Shown: one piece after another, positions 1 to 14,279 of the stretch
Layout: every line of letters begins with the position of its first letter
Position numbering within the stretch: position 1 is the first letter of the stretch
Assembly: GCA_963971305.1 (NCBI GenBank)
Contig: OZ020303.1
Span: 19,465,184 to 19,529,183 of the forward strand
Length of the DNA: 64,000 bases
Reading direction: 5' to 3'
DNA from: Arcuatula senhousia
Lineage: Eukaryota; Mollusca; Bivalvia; Mytilida; Mytilidae
The notes under the pieces: generated by a model
What the model was told of the DNA's origin: nothing
The model's input: only the letters and a program-made list of their open reading frames with translations
Databases searched by the model: none
Position numbers and translations under genes: made by a program

Positions 1-2221
1 ATGTTTTTTTTTATTTATTAGGTCACCTGAAAAAAGTAGAACAAAAAGATTCAAAAGTATGTGCGTAAATTATTCATGTAAAGAGTACACAGTTAGCTAA
101 CGTTGGTTTTCCATTATTTTGAAAAACTTGTACTCAGAGCCAGATGTACTTTAGAACTGTTAGCTAGAGTTACAGGTGTTAAAACGTACCTATCAAGACT
201 GAATGCATATATTGTGATCAAGTTCTTTACTCAACCATACAATACAATTATCAATACACAACTTTTTTTTATCTTTCTTCAAAAGAACTGAAAACTAGAT
301 CATCATATATCTCTGACGACCCATTTCGATGCATATAAGTCTTTTTGAGGTTTTGCCCACCACCTTTGTAAAATCAGCGGGATACTTGGAATTTATCTTA
401 TAAAACAAATATCAAACTTTTTACATGTTACATGATATTCTTTATAAAATGAAATAAAAACCAAATTGAACGATAAAATCTTCATGAGTTCAGACATCTA
501 CAACCTGTATTATCTTTAAAAGATGTAACTATCTTATTAATTCAATAAAAAAATCTACCATTTAAACTGTAGGAGATAAAATCAGGGAAATAACTAATTT
601 CCTTTGAAAAAAATTAATACTGCTATCAAAATATGTCAAAATTATTTTTGCTCTTCAAACTTGTTCATAAAAACAAGACTTCACAATCTTAAGAAAATTG
701 ATAGATAAATTTATATCAGATTTTTATTGCCTTATGCAATTCCAAGTTGTTGTCTAATTACTTTACAACTGATTTTTTGAACTACTAGAAAAGTATGGGT
801 ATTTCTGACAGACAAGAAAATGTACCTCAACAATCCAAAATATCAACATTTTCTCCTACTTTCATTATTATTATTTTCGTGGTTTTTGTGGATAAATTTG
901 ATAATTTAAAAAAGAAATTGAACATTATCTGTATGCTGCAGACTTCAGAACCACAAATCAAGAATCAATGAATTGACCCTTTTTCATCAAACCACGAAAA
1001 TTGGAAAATTGGAACCCACGAAAAACTATCAAAGCCAAATTAGACAAAGTTATTAAAAATCTTTAATACCTGTCAAAGTAAAACATGGCCAGACATTGTT
1101 AAATGGAAAGTTAATGAGTGACAGACCTGAATTTGAAGCCCACTTTAAGGGACCCCATGCTTAGATCTGGTTAGATGCTAGATGCTGTATACCAAACATC
1201 CAAGGGCCTCAGATTAGTACTTACAAATATTTTTCCAGCCCTCCGCCTTACATTAACCATTTAATTATATGCATTTTCCGTAAAACCAGGCAAAAAAATT
1301 AAAATTTTAGCTTCATACAACTATTTGAGGGGCAAATCCATTAACATTTAGGTAAGATCAGAAACAAAATTGCATTCAATGTTTTGGCAAGTAAAAAAGT
1401 CATGCATCTAAGAAGTGAACCAAGTTTCATGATGATCTGAGACATAAAAAATATATAAAGTCAAATGATTTATAAAATGAAATAATAATTACCTGTCATT
1501 TTTCATGAGACATTCCAAAAAACATTTTTGTACAAAAATAACCCAAGATGAATATATTGATATAGCAAATCCCAGTCTTAACTAATATCTCTCATGATCC
1601 CGAATCTTGACCCCAAATATCTCATTCATCAAAACATGTATTATCTGCAAAAACAAAAAGTTATCCATCCCCAAAAACACCTGCTAATGTCTACATCTCT
1701 TGGTAAGAAAAAAAAATGCCAACAAGTTTGAATGTTTTGCTAACATTATATCTGATGATGGTGCTCAGCATGGGGTCCAGTCTAATTTCTACTTTCACAT
1801 ATGTAAATGATTGTGCATGTCAGAATTATAGGAAGAGATGACAAATAAATGATGTTGCTGGGAAAATAAAGCCAGTTTTATCAACTATACAGGGTGGTTA
1901 ATATGCTTCTCCCCCTGTGAATAGTTCTCTGACATTCCTGATACTCTGACATGGTCACAGAGTCAGTCATCCATCAACATGCATATTATAAGTAGCACCT
2001 AAATCTACAATGTAATCTTGACCTAAAAAATCTTTGGATAAACATCTTAGCTCCTTAATTCTTCTGTTTTTTTACTTAGGACTTGTCTTTTGATGTGAAT
2101 CTCCTGCCTGAGGAGGGGCATAATCCACTCAAAAAACGTTTACTTGGACTTGAATTTTTGAAATTTTGAACCTGTCTTTAAGGTATTTAAAGGTATTATG
2201 GCATATGTGCATCATTCATTA
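1..2221. other. Intergenic, no gene seen
   Basis: AT-rich sequence with frequent stops in all frames. The only open frame of note (103-291, 62 codons) has no recognisable motif and no splice context. The one structured part is the inverted-repeat fragment at 874-1024, listed separately. Confidence 0.6.
874..1024. repeat. Dispersed inverted-repeat fragment with CACGAAAA motifs
   Basis: The left side reads TTTTCGTGGTTTTTGTGG. The right side carries CCACGAAAATTGG and CCCACGAAAA, which are inverted copies of the same motif. The arms are imperfect and spaced by about 100 bases, as in degraded foldback repeats. No target duplication was found, so the boundaries are approximate. Confidence 0.35.
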
Positions 2222-2498
2222 GTTAAAGAAATAAGCAGAGGCACCAAAGGGGCATTCGAGTGTCAAAAGTCCGAAAAGGCAACGACAAAACCGGTAAACA
2301 TGAACAAGAACAGCACAAGGAAACACAAAACATAAAAAACAACCCAACAGAAATCAACAACGCGAACTCAAGTCGTAACAAGAGTGAACTCGGGTGCTCC
2401 GGAAGAGTAAGCGGTTCCTGCCTGCTATAGCACACCCGCCGCGCTGCCAATTTCCAATTCAGTGTGTCAAATCCGGTAAAGGAAGACAAAACAAAACC
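2222..2498 (-). repeat. 3' UTR of a retroelement, copy A
   Basis: This segment follows the stop codon of the reverse-transcriptase-type fragment at 2499-2840. It contains a stretch (minus strand, around 2385-2430) with GCTATAGCAGGCAGGAACCGC, then CCGAGTTCACTCTTGTT. That stretch is nearly identical to plus-strand sequence at about 42,160-42,220, and more diverged in the minus-strand copy at 53,660-53,720. Sharing the 3' segment among three places marks it as part of a dispersed retroelement. The open frame that crosses it has no domain and is not considered coding. Confidence 0.6.
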
Positions 2499-2840
2499 CT
2501 ATGACAAACCGACATCTGCACTCATCTGAGAGATAGAAATCCCATATTTATCTATGAGTACATGGTGTCTACCGTAAAATTTCTTGAGTGAAGCCAGCAA
2601 CCGAGGAGCAACATAACCCTGTGTTAGCAATTTCTGTGTCAAACGTGACGCTCTGCCAAGAAAATCGATGTAACTCCCACAAGCTCTGGAGTAACGAATC
2701 AATTGTGATACGTAAACTCCATAAGCTGGAGCGGACGGAATGCTGCTACACACGAAGGGAAAGTTGACGATTGGGAAGTTGAAGTCATCACGTTTGTCAT
2801 AGAGCTTTGTTGATAGTTTTCCTTGAGAGTCTATTCTCTA
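2499..2840 (-). pseudogene. Retrotransposon ORF, C-terminal fragment (reverse-transcriptase type)
   Basis: About 113 codons on the minus strand stay open from near 2840 to the stop at 2499-2501; an in-frame stop lies just upstream. Readable landmarks in order are KLYDKRDDFNFPIVNFPF, then AYGVYVSQLIRYSRAC, then KFYGRHHVLIDKYG, then SQMSADV. From memory, this C-terminal tail is common in bivalve and other invertebrate retroelement polymerase proteins. The catalytic reverse-transcriptase motifs themselves are absent, so this is a 5'-truncated copy, as expected from incomplete target-primed reverse transcription. A more decayed copy of the same tail lies at 53,852-54,075. The element class (Penelope-like, LINE-like or other) cannot be settled from this fragment. 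Confidence 0.7.
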
Positions 2841-4500
2841 TATAGAAAATGATACATATATACAGACTGAGAACTCCATTCTATTTGAATTTTATCAAAC
2901 CCTATTTATCTTTCTGTTGAACATTCATGTTCAATCATATTTTCTTTAAAAGGAAAGAAATAAAAATACAAGATAGTAACAGCAACAAATCATGCTCTAT
3001 CTAGCCCAAGGAGACAGATTGAAGTCCAGTCAATTAATTCCAAACTATTTTACAACCACAGATATGAAAAACTATCAAAAATTTTCTGATTGGTATCAGA
3101 TAATTTATTCAATTCAGTAAAGAGCTTCTGGCTTTAAACTGACTCTGTGCAAATACATTAATACCAAATAAAATCGTCAGGTTTTTATTGATATTTGAAT
3201 TATAAAAACCTTGTGAGGTGAAACTCAAACAAAATTTCAGTAAAACCCATCATTAAGACAGCATTGAGAATGCAACAGGTGACAATAACTGCTTTCATTT
3301 CCCATTCAATATCTATAATTTTCTGCATTTAATTTTCCCTACCCTTTTATCAAGACCTATCTTCTAATGGAAAGCATATTTATTTGATACGTTTTAAACA
3401 AATTACTAGCTTTCATATATTATAATACATCTTAAAGTTCTGAACATAACCACCAAAAACAGGAAAATGAAATGTGGAATAACTGAAAATATATAAATCT
3501 TAACTTTAAAAGCTTTTCTTCAAAACTAGTCCATCTTATTAGTCAAACTTTTAATTTTAATTTTGTCCACAAGACATGTTTTTTAAATTTGATGATGTAA
3601 ATAAATTGAATATAGATGTACAAGAGAAAACAAAATACAACAGCTGTGGTAGACTAGGATTTTTATTGGCCATTTAAGTTAAGAAAGTCACATCTAAAAT
3701 GTTTTAAGCAATTATTATGAATATTAATTTTACACATGGCCAAAGAAACCCATCAGTACCACCCTGGAGAGGACCGACACCCCATAAATAATCAAATTAA
3801 AACTGACCTGTTAAAACACACATCACCAAAGTCAAGGGTACTCCATAAACCTAATGCTTCTGGAAGTGGAAAATACATTTTAAATGGGAATCTGAAGATT
3901 TTAAAATTTTAATGTATTTTTGCCCTATTATGTACAAAGGCACGGTGGTTGTGATGACTTCTCTTAATTGGGAAACTTTTACAATAATGATGACAAAGTT
4001 GACCCTCGGATCACCAGGTATAGACCTTCTGACAAAAGCCTAACTGAGGAAATCGGTATCAGGTTTAACCTGGCACTCAAACGAAAAAATATTAAATGAT
4101 TGTGTCATGCAACAGTCTTTTCTTATACAACCAAACACCTTTGTGTTAGATAAATGTGCAGTTAATTATTAGAAACATGCAATATGCATTCTCAAAAAAA
4201 AAGTTCTGCTAAACAAATGACAAAAAAATTCTCATTAATGACAAATGGGCCTTCCTTAGATGAACTTTATACCATTTTGTACATTCTGTCTGCAGCTATA
4301 ATAATTTTCCACATTTTATCGTGATAATTAATTAATAATGATAGTTCCTTGTGCCGAAAATGGCCTCATTTTAAACATTGACATGCACCCTCTTGAAGAT
4401 AAACAATGTAAAGAAGATGTTCAAATACATTTTGGAAATATGCTTTCATTAAATGAGATTTGAGCAGCTGAATATCATGTTATATATACTGAATAGAGAC
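2841..4500. other. Intergenic, no gene seen
   Basis: AT-rich, with no open frame of useful length and no recognisable repeat ends. Confidence 0.55.
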
Positions 4501-4544
4501 TGTGTATGAGCCAGTGGTCTTGATATATCAAACATGACCTCAAA

Positions 4545-4865
4545 CATGTACTTCCTTGGATAATGGACCTTAACGAAGAAATTAATCAAAGTTGTACATA
4601 CTTTGATTAATTGACATACCTAAATGTATGTCACAGTGACCACATTTCTAGTGGGTCAGGTGTTGTGCTAAACAAGACACATCTAGTGGTGAAATATCAT
4701 TGACCCCCACATGTAGTATTCCAAAGACCTTAACCAAGAACTTAACCAAAGTTGTTCATGCGTAAAATATAGGTCACAGTGAGCTTATTTCTAGTGGGTG
4801 GTGTTGTTCTACCAAGTCACATCTAGTGGTGAAAAACCAGTGACAACCAACATGTTGTATCCGAG
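4545..4865. repeat. Two-copy imperfect tandem repeat, about 142 bp per unit
   Basis: Matching landmarks recur about 140-143 bases apart. GGTCACAGTGA-type sequence occurs near 4632 and 4775. TTTCTAGTGGGT follows each of these. ACATCTAGTGGTGAAA occurs at 4679 and 4819. The units also share CTTAAC..GAA..TTAA..CAAAGTTGT. This resembles the core of the tandem-core elements elsewhere in the window, but no terminal hairpin was found here. Confidence 0.55.
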
Positions 4866-5769
4866 ATATGCGTCTTAACCAAAGTCAGACTTGTTGCAGA
4901 TAACTGAACAGATGACTGACTAGGTAACAAACTTATAGTCACATTCAGCTTATGTGTAAAAATGTTGTAATCCCCAGTTTCATTTCAATCAGGTAAAAAG
5001 TAAGAAACAAACCAACCTATATGTGACAAAGGAATCTTGATATGTTTGAAGTCAGATCTTTGATTAGTTGACATTTTTTTTTTATTTTAAATTAATTTTT
5101 AAGATATAATCTTAGATTATGAGCAATAAGAACACTCTTGACACCTTTATACTAAAAATTTGTTCAGTTACCAGAAAAAAAGATTTTGAAGATTTTAATA
5201 TATTATGGTATAACACATTACTTTTAAAATAGTGTTTAATTCTCTAATAAAAATATTAATGATACTTAAAAACAAACTTTCAAAGATTTTATGGTTTTCT
5301 TTGAACATGGGAGTTTCCTATCTCCTTACTTTGATGTAGGTAACCTCATATTAATAAAACATGAAAGAAAAATCATGCCTGATATGTGAAAAGATTTATT
5401 GTGAAAACATCCTTGGCACAAAAAGTTCTGTTTTACTTTTCGGTCTCCCAATGAGCACCTACATATTGTAAAGTTAAAGGTTTAGCTCATATCTGACTAC
5501 TAGTGGGAGCCTTGTTGAAGTTTAGTACCAAGACTGCACCCAAAACAAAATAAAAACTTTATAAGTCTCATTCTGGTACCACTTTGTTAATCCTGTAATT
5601 CTTTCAAAGACCATTTAGCATGCAAAGGTAAAGGTTAATGTAAAAGGTATTACTAGTAAGTTTTATTTAACGTTGAAAAGTACACACAAACATATACACA
5701 AAGCTTATGCGAGTTTTTATAAACAGATTAACATGATGTTCTCACATAGTCAACATGTTGGTGCCAGGA
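4866..5769. other. Intergenic, no gene seen
   Basis: AT-rich sequence without a recognisable gene or repeat end. Confidence 0.5.
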
Positions 5770-5885
5770 AACCATATGTCCCTTGTGAGGATCGAACCCA
5801 CAGCGATAACAACCTCATGATATTAAAATCTAGCTAGCACTGTTCTGTTCCTTAACTACCAGTGTTATATCACAGAAGCAATGAA
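5770..5885 (-). repeat. tRNA-like SINE head (putative)
   Basis: The minus strand contains TGGTAGTTAAGG, resembling a polymerase III A box. About 55 bases further on it contains GGGTTCGATCCTCAC, a good B box. The spacing and order fit a tRNA-derived SINE head rather than a functional tRNA, because no seven-base acceptor stem can be paired. No clear tail or target duplication was seen, so the 3' limit is uncertain. Confidence 0.45.
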
Positions 5886-8800
5886 GTAGCAATCTTAAAA
5901 AAACTCACACAAAACACACAAACTGTAATCAGCAACACCTACTGACATCATAAAATATTCAGCAAAGACTAAAAAAGCTTAGGAGTGGTATGAAAAAAGA
6001 GGTCTTAGAAGAAAATTAAAGATGGAATGCCCCTATTTGAAAATTCTAGTAAACATAAAATCAAAGCAGTTTTGGTCCCTCAAACCAAACATCATGCACA
6101 TGTAGAACTTCTGTCTTGACTATCAGGTAGACAGCTAACATAACAGCCCCTATTTCCAGCAATGTTACCTCCTATCTAAAGAGCATCTACCCTGTTCTTC
6201 CCTTTCATCTAATGCCAAGACATTACGATTCATCATAAAACTTGAAGCTTATAATTGCCAAATTAGCTACAGTTGATGTGTGTGATTGTTATCTAAAGAT
6301 TAATACTACCTGTCAAAAGAGGAAGGTGTTTGTTAAAGTACAAGTTAACTCCCCTGGTGTGATGACAGTCACAGGATGAGCTTTTAGCCAATTATTTTGA
6401 CCTAATAACAACAATGTAACTGTTAGGACTGTCTGATTTTGAATTTTAATTTAGAAAACTACAAAAAAGGCCCACAAAAACATCCTGTGGTTTCATTCTT
6501 TTTTGTGGGGCATCAATTTCTATTGGTGGTAGTCAACTACTGGAAAGTGAGTTAATTTCATAGTAACCCCATCTAGAAATTAAAAAGTCCACAAAATGTT
6601 TGGGGTTTTTTGCAGAGGAAGCCATGAAAATTGATACTCATAATAATACATGTATATAAATACACAATCTTAACATCAGATATAAATTTGTAACTAAAAT
6701 GTTTGAAACAATGGCATAATGCAATTTCTGCAAGCATAACTATAGGACAAGTAAAGGCCTTTCTAACATTCTGCAATGTATATCAAAATGGGAACAAATC
6801 AGTCAGCGCTGTACAGCTTTTTTATTCTGAATGTTCCATTAATATGCATTCTGCTATGTCAGTCTATCCTAGACCAGCAACAGAGTTACTCCTACATTAA
6901 CATGGCAATGTTGTTTACATTATAAACAATGCTCATACTGCAATAACAGTAAAACAATTAGACTGATAATTCAGCAATAAACAACTAGAAATCTATCAGC
7001 TCTCATCATCAAATTGGAAGGAGAGATGAATGAATGTGTGAGAACATGCAAAAATACCATGCTCTGTAATTACTGTGTGAACACTTTAATGCATGTGTTA
7101 ATGTGCTATTGTTTTGTGTAAATATGTGCCTTGAAATGAAGTCTACTTAAGACAAAGTAAAGTCCAAACATCAAATTAAAGCAAGAGGTTGCAACTTATG
7201 GAACTACTGCATGGCACCCTCAAGTCCTTTTTTAAAGTTACAGGTAATTAAATTTTTCACCTAAAAAGCATTCAGGTCCTGGGTCGTTTTTGACCCTGCC
7301 AAACTTCATTTTGTACTTCATACAGACCCTTTGGTAAACAGGAAGTAGGGTAAAAACAAGAGAATGTCCATAACACATGATCTCTCACCTGGTTACTTCA
7401 ACCTGCAGGTTAAACTGAATTAGGACAGACAGATGGAAAAACGGACCCAAATACTAAACGCCAATCTACTTTTGTATTTTGGGCACAATTAATTTTGCTT
7501 AATCTTAATATGATAGTGTGAACAAATGGACAAGGTGAATGCAATATAGCCTCATCTTTTATATCAGTGAGGGTTTAGGATTATAAACTATTGGCTATCT
7601 AATATGTATTTCTAGTAAACATTTATTCAAAATTCACTGTCTAGAATTCACTTGGTTGCATATCATTTCAGCAACAAACAAATTCATATGACTGGATTTA
7701 AATGATTTTATTTAGCAACAATCATCTCGGATTAATCTTTTTCACTATATACTTGGAATATGCCAAAGAAACTTGTAACCCATTGTAATTTACATATGTA
7801 AAATCTTAGTGTAGCAAAACATTTTTTATATGACCAATTAATATTTGTACTAAGTTAACCTTTAACAGCAACAGATTGCTTAGCACTGGTAAACACTGTA
7901 TGTGTATGTTGTATGGAACGCTTGCTCATTCTATTGAATACTTTGTTGAATCAATAAAGATCTTTAAGGACATATGACATGATGTTCATAAACTGCTTTT
8001 AACTACAAAACAAATCAGTCCCCAATGATTGCACATCTCCCTTTTACAGTGCTCTCATGTGTCTTTGATGTCCTTCTCTCCTTGGCCAGTTAAAGAATAA
8101 AGACAATGAAGTATTCAAAAGGACTGAATATTTGAACAAAACCCATATATTCCATATGTTTACTGAGTCTTGCTTCAATTGATGACTATCAGTTAACATC
8201 ATTTTGCAGCCTAACTACATGAATATGATAACAATAGCTCTAGCAATGTGAAATTTGAAGAAACAGTTAATCTGTTCATTACAAAACTCACATCATTACA
8301 CATTTTTTTTTTAGTATGCAAGAATGTGAAAAAGAAGATCACAGCCAGCATCTGAAACAAGCATTGGGCTTAGCATCACTAAGTGCATTTACAATACCAA
8401 AATGGTTGATATAGCAGACCAAAATGTTTGATGTAGCGGGAGAGATTTTTACCCTTCTTCTGTATGTGGAAGTTGACATTGATGCTTAGGCCCTCGTCAA
8501 TTTGGAAGATGAACTAAGAAAACAACAAGATGTGCAAGACCATTCAATACAATATGATGCCAATTAAAGGCAGGACATACAAATGATGAAAAAAAACTTT
8601 AAACAATGTTTCTTAACCTTGGTTGCAGTAACTAAATCAACAAAAAGAAAATAACAATACTCTGCATGCATGCAGTGCACTTGAGTACAATGATCTGCTT
8701 GTGTTGTCATTCATTAGTTTTTACAGTACTCCAGGCTATAACAAGTGCCATCCAGTAAAATATGAGGACAAACAAACACTTAACCTTCAATAGGTGTGAT

Positions 8801-11800
8801 AAAAAATTCATGATGAGCATACAGCAATCTGTGGAATTCCATAACATATTAGATAATGTCAACTAATTTTTTAATACACAATTGGTGGAAAATGATACTT
8901 TTTGTGGTGACTATTGCAATTTACAGCAATTTAGTATAACTATTATCTCATCACTAACTGAATAATTCACCTTAAATTATTCATATGATCATAAGTTAAT
9001 TTGTCAAGCTGGTTACAAATGTCACAATTGTGATGATTGTAATGTTTTATAGCACTCCAGAATCAATTATTCCTACTTAATTGTGGCACTTTTTGTACCA
9101 ATTTGATAAATTACAAGGAATTTATAAAGATTGTTTACCTGCAGATTTTAAAATTGCCATTGTTTTCTGGATATTTTGTCCTGTTTCTGTCATGTCTGTG
9201 CTCTCTTTATGTTTGTTTTTTTCTTGCTTTATATATTAAATTTACCAAGTACAAAAAGTAGATGTGTGCAACACAATGTAAACTCAAAATAGTTTTGTGT
9301 GCATATAATGCAGCAGAAAAAAAAAGTTACATATTACATGAATTATGTCATAAAATATATACCAAGACAATTACCAACATCAATAAAACAGGAAGTTTTT
9401 TGGCATGAACCCCTCTTTAAAAGTTGCCCTAGTTCTTTAAGACATAACTTTGAATCTTTGCATTTTATTCCAAGTCTGATACTAAAGTTGTTTCTAATAA
9501 TAACGATTGAGATCACTAACTTAATTTTTTACATTTCTGTGAAAATATATCATTCAATAATAAAATCTCCATCCACTTATGAAAATATTTATTCATAATC
9601 AATATCCATTTGTTCAGCGATTAGATTTTTGGGATGATTCGACTTGCATAAGATCGTAACCTCAATTTAGTGGATACAGAAACTCTACCATTTGCAAGTG
9701 TTTAGTCAAACATTTCCATTTCATTTTCATATCCTTCTATTGATTGCCTGTGCTTTTATCATCTTCAATCATATTAATGTGTGTGCTATCTACCTCACTT
9801 CAAAAGACTTCACTTTTAATTAAATCACTTTTTATTTTTGCTGTCTCTTTTGATTTGATTCAATAATTGAGATATAAATGATAATTAATTGGAACTTATT
9901 ATTTAACACTTTATTAATGATAAATATGTTTTATGCTCAATTTGCCTATTTATTTGCTTCAAAGTCACCTACATTTGTCAAGAGCATTATACTCTTAGTT
10001 TATTAAGGTGATTTGATGTTTGCATACCCTTCATAACATGCAAATGTCTAAAAGTTTTTCCTTATTCTAGATTCAGAAACAAGTTGAAGCTTATGCAAGA
10101 CTCGTTCCAGTTTGTAGTTGTGTGTATTGCCTTTGTAGCTGCCCCATGCATATTCTTATTTGACTTAAGAAAGGGGTATTCAATGTGCCTGAAGTATTGC
10201 TCTCCCCCGATATGGAGCAACTATATTTTGTCCTTCAAAAGATAGAGACTATGGGCTATCAGGATGGTCAGGGTAGACATTTTTGGTGATGGTTTTTGTA
10301 CTAGCACCATTGTGGTAGTTGACTAGTATGTAAACTATGAACCCTGAACCACTTGACCACTCAGGTTCCTGTATTTTCAACAATTTATTGCCTAGAGGAG
10401 GATGTGTCATGCATAAAACAATATGAAGCTTGTAGTAGACAGTCTATAGCAATAGATGATCTTTAAACTCATCAGAACAGAACAGAGCAACACTGAAAAG
10501 TAGTGGTATAAAAATTAGAACAGTACAGAACATGGAGATAAACTTGAAAAAAAAGAGGCAAACATGGCTCTATCATAAATGCAATAAACCTGAGTAAATA
10601 GCTCTGATATCACAATATAGTGAAGCACAAACATGATTTCAATGTACTTTAATATCACTACCAATGAAATAAAGAAGTTAATGTGTCCATTGGAGACAGA
10701 TGCCTCCGCATAGAGTCCAAACAGAAAGAAGAAGCCTGACAGGTCTGATGTTGCTTAGGACATACAGTTGTCATACTGAACCATCCTACCAAATTTCAAA
10801 TCATTCATGTGTGTGGGTTCTGAGACAAGCTTGAGGGAAAATAGTATGGACAGACGGACAGACATGAGTAAAACAATATGCCCCCTGACATGTCAACTTG
10901 GGGTCATTAAAATACTGCTTGTTCTTTTCTCTGTAGGTTATTAAAAGTCTGCTTTCATAAGAAATAATTTTACTTGCAGGGATTCAAATGAGCACTGCTC
11001 TAAGGTCCGGGACCTTTGATTTTTGATAAAGGACCTTTTATATTTTATTAATAAAAGTCCTGGGCCTGCCTTTATTTACAGGTACTCCTGCTGAGGACTT
11101 TTTAATTTCATCTGGTAGACTTTCACCCTTTGACTCCAAAAGGTCCTGTATCTTTAGCTCAGAAATGCTTATTTGAACCACTGACTTGTATACAAATGCA
11201 GTTTTTTACCACTTCAAAAGAGGAAGTATAGGTAGATCTATACAATTGACATTTTTTCATGTGTAAAAGGGCGCATGACATGTAACAACCTTTATCTTCA
11301 AAACATAACTTAAACCTAAGTTGTAGGAAGAAGATCAAGGGCAAACATGTAATACCTCATGGTTATAAATTTGGTATAAAAACAATACATTTTTCTTATC
11401 ATGTGCTGTTGATTACAATATCAAAGAAAACTGCTAACAATTCACACTGCTTTATAATATCATAACTTAATCTTAAGATATCTGCTTCAATCAAATTGAA
11501 AATTTATCAAAATAACTTTATTAAGATCAAAAAGACCCTTCAGAGGTTCTCAAATATGACACTCAACCTGTCAAATCTCAAGATAGGAACATGTACATGG
11601 ATACCCTGCCTCAAGACAAAAGGATTAACGCTTATGATAGATTCACATTAATATTAAAGTTATAAAAGAATAGTTTCTGTAACAATTTCTATGACTAAGC
11701 TTTGCAACTTGTTGGTTAATTTTTCTATCACTATCTTGCTAATACAAAAATAAGGAGGCATATCTATCCCTAATTGACCCTCTTGCTAGTTAATTAGATT

Positions 11801-12946
11801 AGCAATTTCACGTTGATTTCTTAGATAGCACTTATAACACCTCATTACATGTTTGTAAATGAAGAATCTTTAATAAATCTTTAGTTTATTATCTTAGAAA
11901 ACAAGAACTGCATACTTTTAGAAATCATGTGTGCAATTGAGATATCAGAAATGCAATACAGTAAATTTCACCATATCAAAATAAACTGTCATGACTGTTA
12001 AGTCCATAAAAATTTGTTTGTAGCCATAACTTTCCCACAGATCTAACAGATTCTTTTTTATTCTGTTGCAATACATAGCTAAAAAGATCAAGAGAAAAAA
12101 GGCAACTCAAAGGAAAGGGAAGATAAAATAGACATTTGTATTTCCAAGTTACATAAGTATTAGACGGGTAATGTTGAAAACTTTCAATAAAGCAACCACT
12201 TGAGGTAATGTTATAAGATGGCTGTTGTATGGGATGAGAACAAGCTAAAATATTAGGTTATTTATTTCCATCATCAATATATCATACTTTGCCATATATA
12301 ATTTGAACCTGCAACTTTATATATCTTTTCTTTCTTTGTTTTGAATTTGTATAAGTTGTGTTAATAAATGTGCACAGACAATTTAGGTTCTGTATGAACA
12401 ACTATTTGCCCTAATTTACTTCTACAGATTTTCCTACGAAAGGGTAGTTTTAGGGTTTGATTTTTAGGGAAACTGAATAAAACCTGTGATTTAAGTTCAT
12501 GTTAAATAGTGTGTGCTGGTTTTTCTTTATATAATCTAATGCAATTATATTTATTAGTTTGAAATTACTCACACCAAATGTTGTCGAGATTGTATGTATA
12601 GCAATGCCTTATGTAGAAAACTTTACTTTTTGTGCCACAAGATGAAAGTGGACTAAAGTTTTACAACTATTCTACTAGTCAACATTTTTTTAAGTCATCA
12701 CATTATTTAAAGCAATTTTGACAAAGTTATAATACTTTTTCAAGCACCACTTAATTGAATATTTGAGAAAAAAAATCTGAAACCATTAATTTTCAAGATG
12801 CACTTAAATTTATACAAGTAAATAAATTGATTGAAGTATTTTTGTCCCAACAAAAAAAAAATAATTTCAAGAAACTTGATATTTCTTATTATCAAAACAT
12901 GACTTTTTAACTCAATTGTCCTGTTATCCTTCAAGCAATACTTCTT
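5886..12946. other. Long gene-free stretch
   Basis: Seven kilobases of AT-rich sequence with no exon I can defend. Two short segments look like worn fragments of dispersed repeats. One at about 7265-7450 ends in GGACAGACAGATGG followed by ACGGACCC. One at about 10,690-10,905 contains GGACAGACGGACAGACATGAG. Such GACGGACAG runs neighbour the hairpin ends of tandem-core elements elsewhere in the window. Confidence 0.5.
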
Positions 12947-14279
12947 TTAAGGTAAAGTATACGAAATTGACCGTCCGATCAATTTTCTTTAAAAATTAGC
13001 CATAGATAGCTTAAGTTAGGCGGAATAAGGAAATGCAATAAGAAATTGTGGTCACGGACCTTGTTTTTGAGTTATGACCTTCCGAAGATGTGTTGGTTTT
13101 GTATTAAAATTACATTGAATATAATAGGAAAATAAACATGAAAAGTCATGTTTTTGAACATTTTCATTCAATAAAAAATTATTAACCGATCAATATTTTT
13201 TAAAAACTCAAGACATATTCAAAATTAAATTCTGTGCATTTTGGTGTAAAGAAAGTCCTTGACTACGGAGTTAGTTTTCACGCCACAGACTTCCAAAGTG
13301 GAAATAAATGATAAAAAATGACGCAATTTGATGACGTTTTCGGCAACGTCAAAAAACAAATAAAAAGAGCGACGTTTATAAGTAAAATCTGTGTTGTGTT
13401 GTTTGTGTGGGTTTGAACTCTTTTGAAAGGATTCTTGAAGTATAACACACTATACTACCTAAGCATGTCGCTACTTGTATGTAATAAATTATACAGTATA
13501 AACTTATTATTTGTGTTGATCGTTGAATGATACTTTGCAATCCGTAAATTTTCTGAGCATTTTTTAAAGTATTTTTACTACATGAACTAAAGTAAAAACG
13601 CTGATTTACAATTTTATGTACATAGCTTTTGCCGTCGTCAGTTTTTTCTTTATTTCGAAGGTAGATGATCATATAGAGTATTCGGTTCCGTACGCCCGTT
13701 CGTCAACTCGTCAGTCCCAAATCATTCAGTTTGTCTTAATAACATACCCTATCTCTTTCTAGTATATAAAAAAATACGCACTGATCGATTTCTTTTATAT
13801 TTCCAAGATGGACAGTATTTTTTTCCGGTTAAATAAAAAAAAAATAACACGAAAGGGCTTCGTCTCGCAGAAATCACACCTGGTAAACATCAACTAGAAG
13901 AGTTCACGAAAGAATAACAAAACTTACCAAGATTCACGTAAAGAAATTTAAATAGAATATGTTTTGTCCGGCGAAGAAAAAAAGTAACAAGTTTGGATTC
14001 TGTTTTGTATTTTGTATCATTTTGAAACACAAATATTCACCAAAACCATTTTTATGTGAACTCATCTTACTGCAGGTGGAAATTGGTTTGCGTTTACCCC
14101 ATTTGCATTAAAACACTACAACACCGAACAACACAATGAAGGTCTCGTCGGCAAAAAAATCTGAAAAATTACGGATTTACTTAAAAAATATTTTCGTCAA
14201 GTGAGTGAACGAGTGAACTGTTGTTTTACGCTCTTGCAACGCTATATAGGTTATTTAAAGGCGATGAACATGATATGAT

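Noticed and set aside
5770..5885. Functional tRNA gene
   Set aside because: A and B boxes are present, but the acceptor stem and cloverleaf cannot be formed, so it is listed only as a SINE head.
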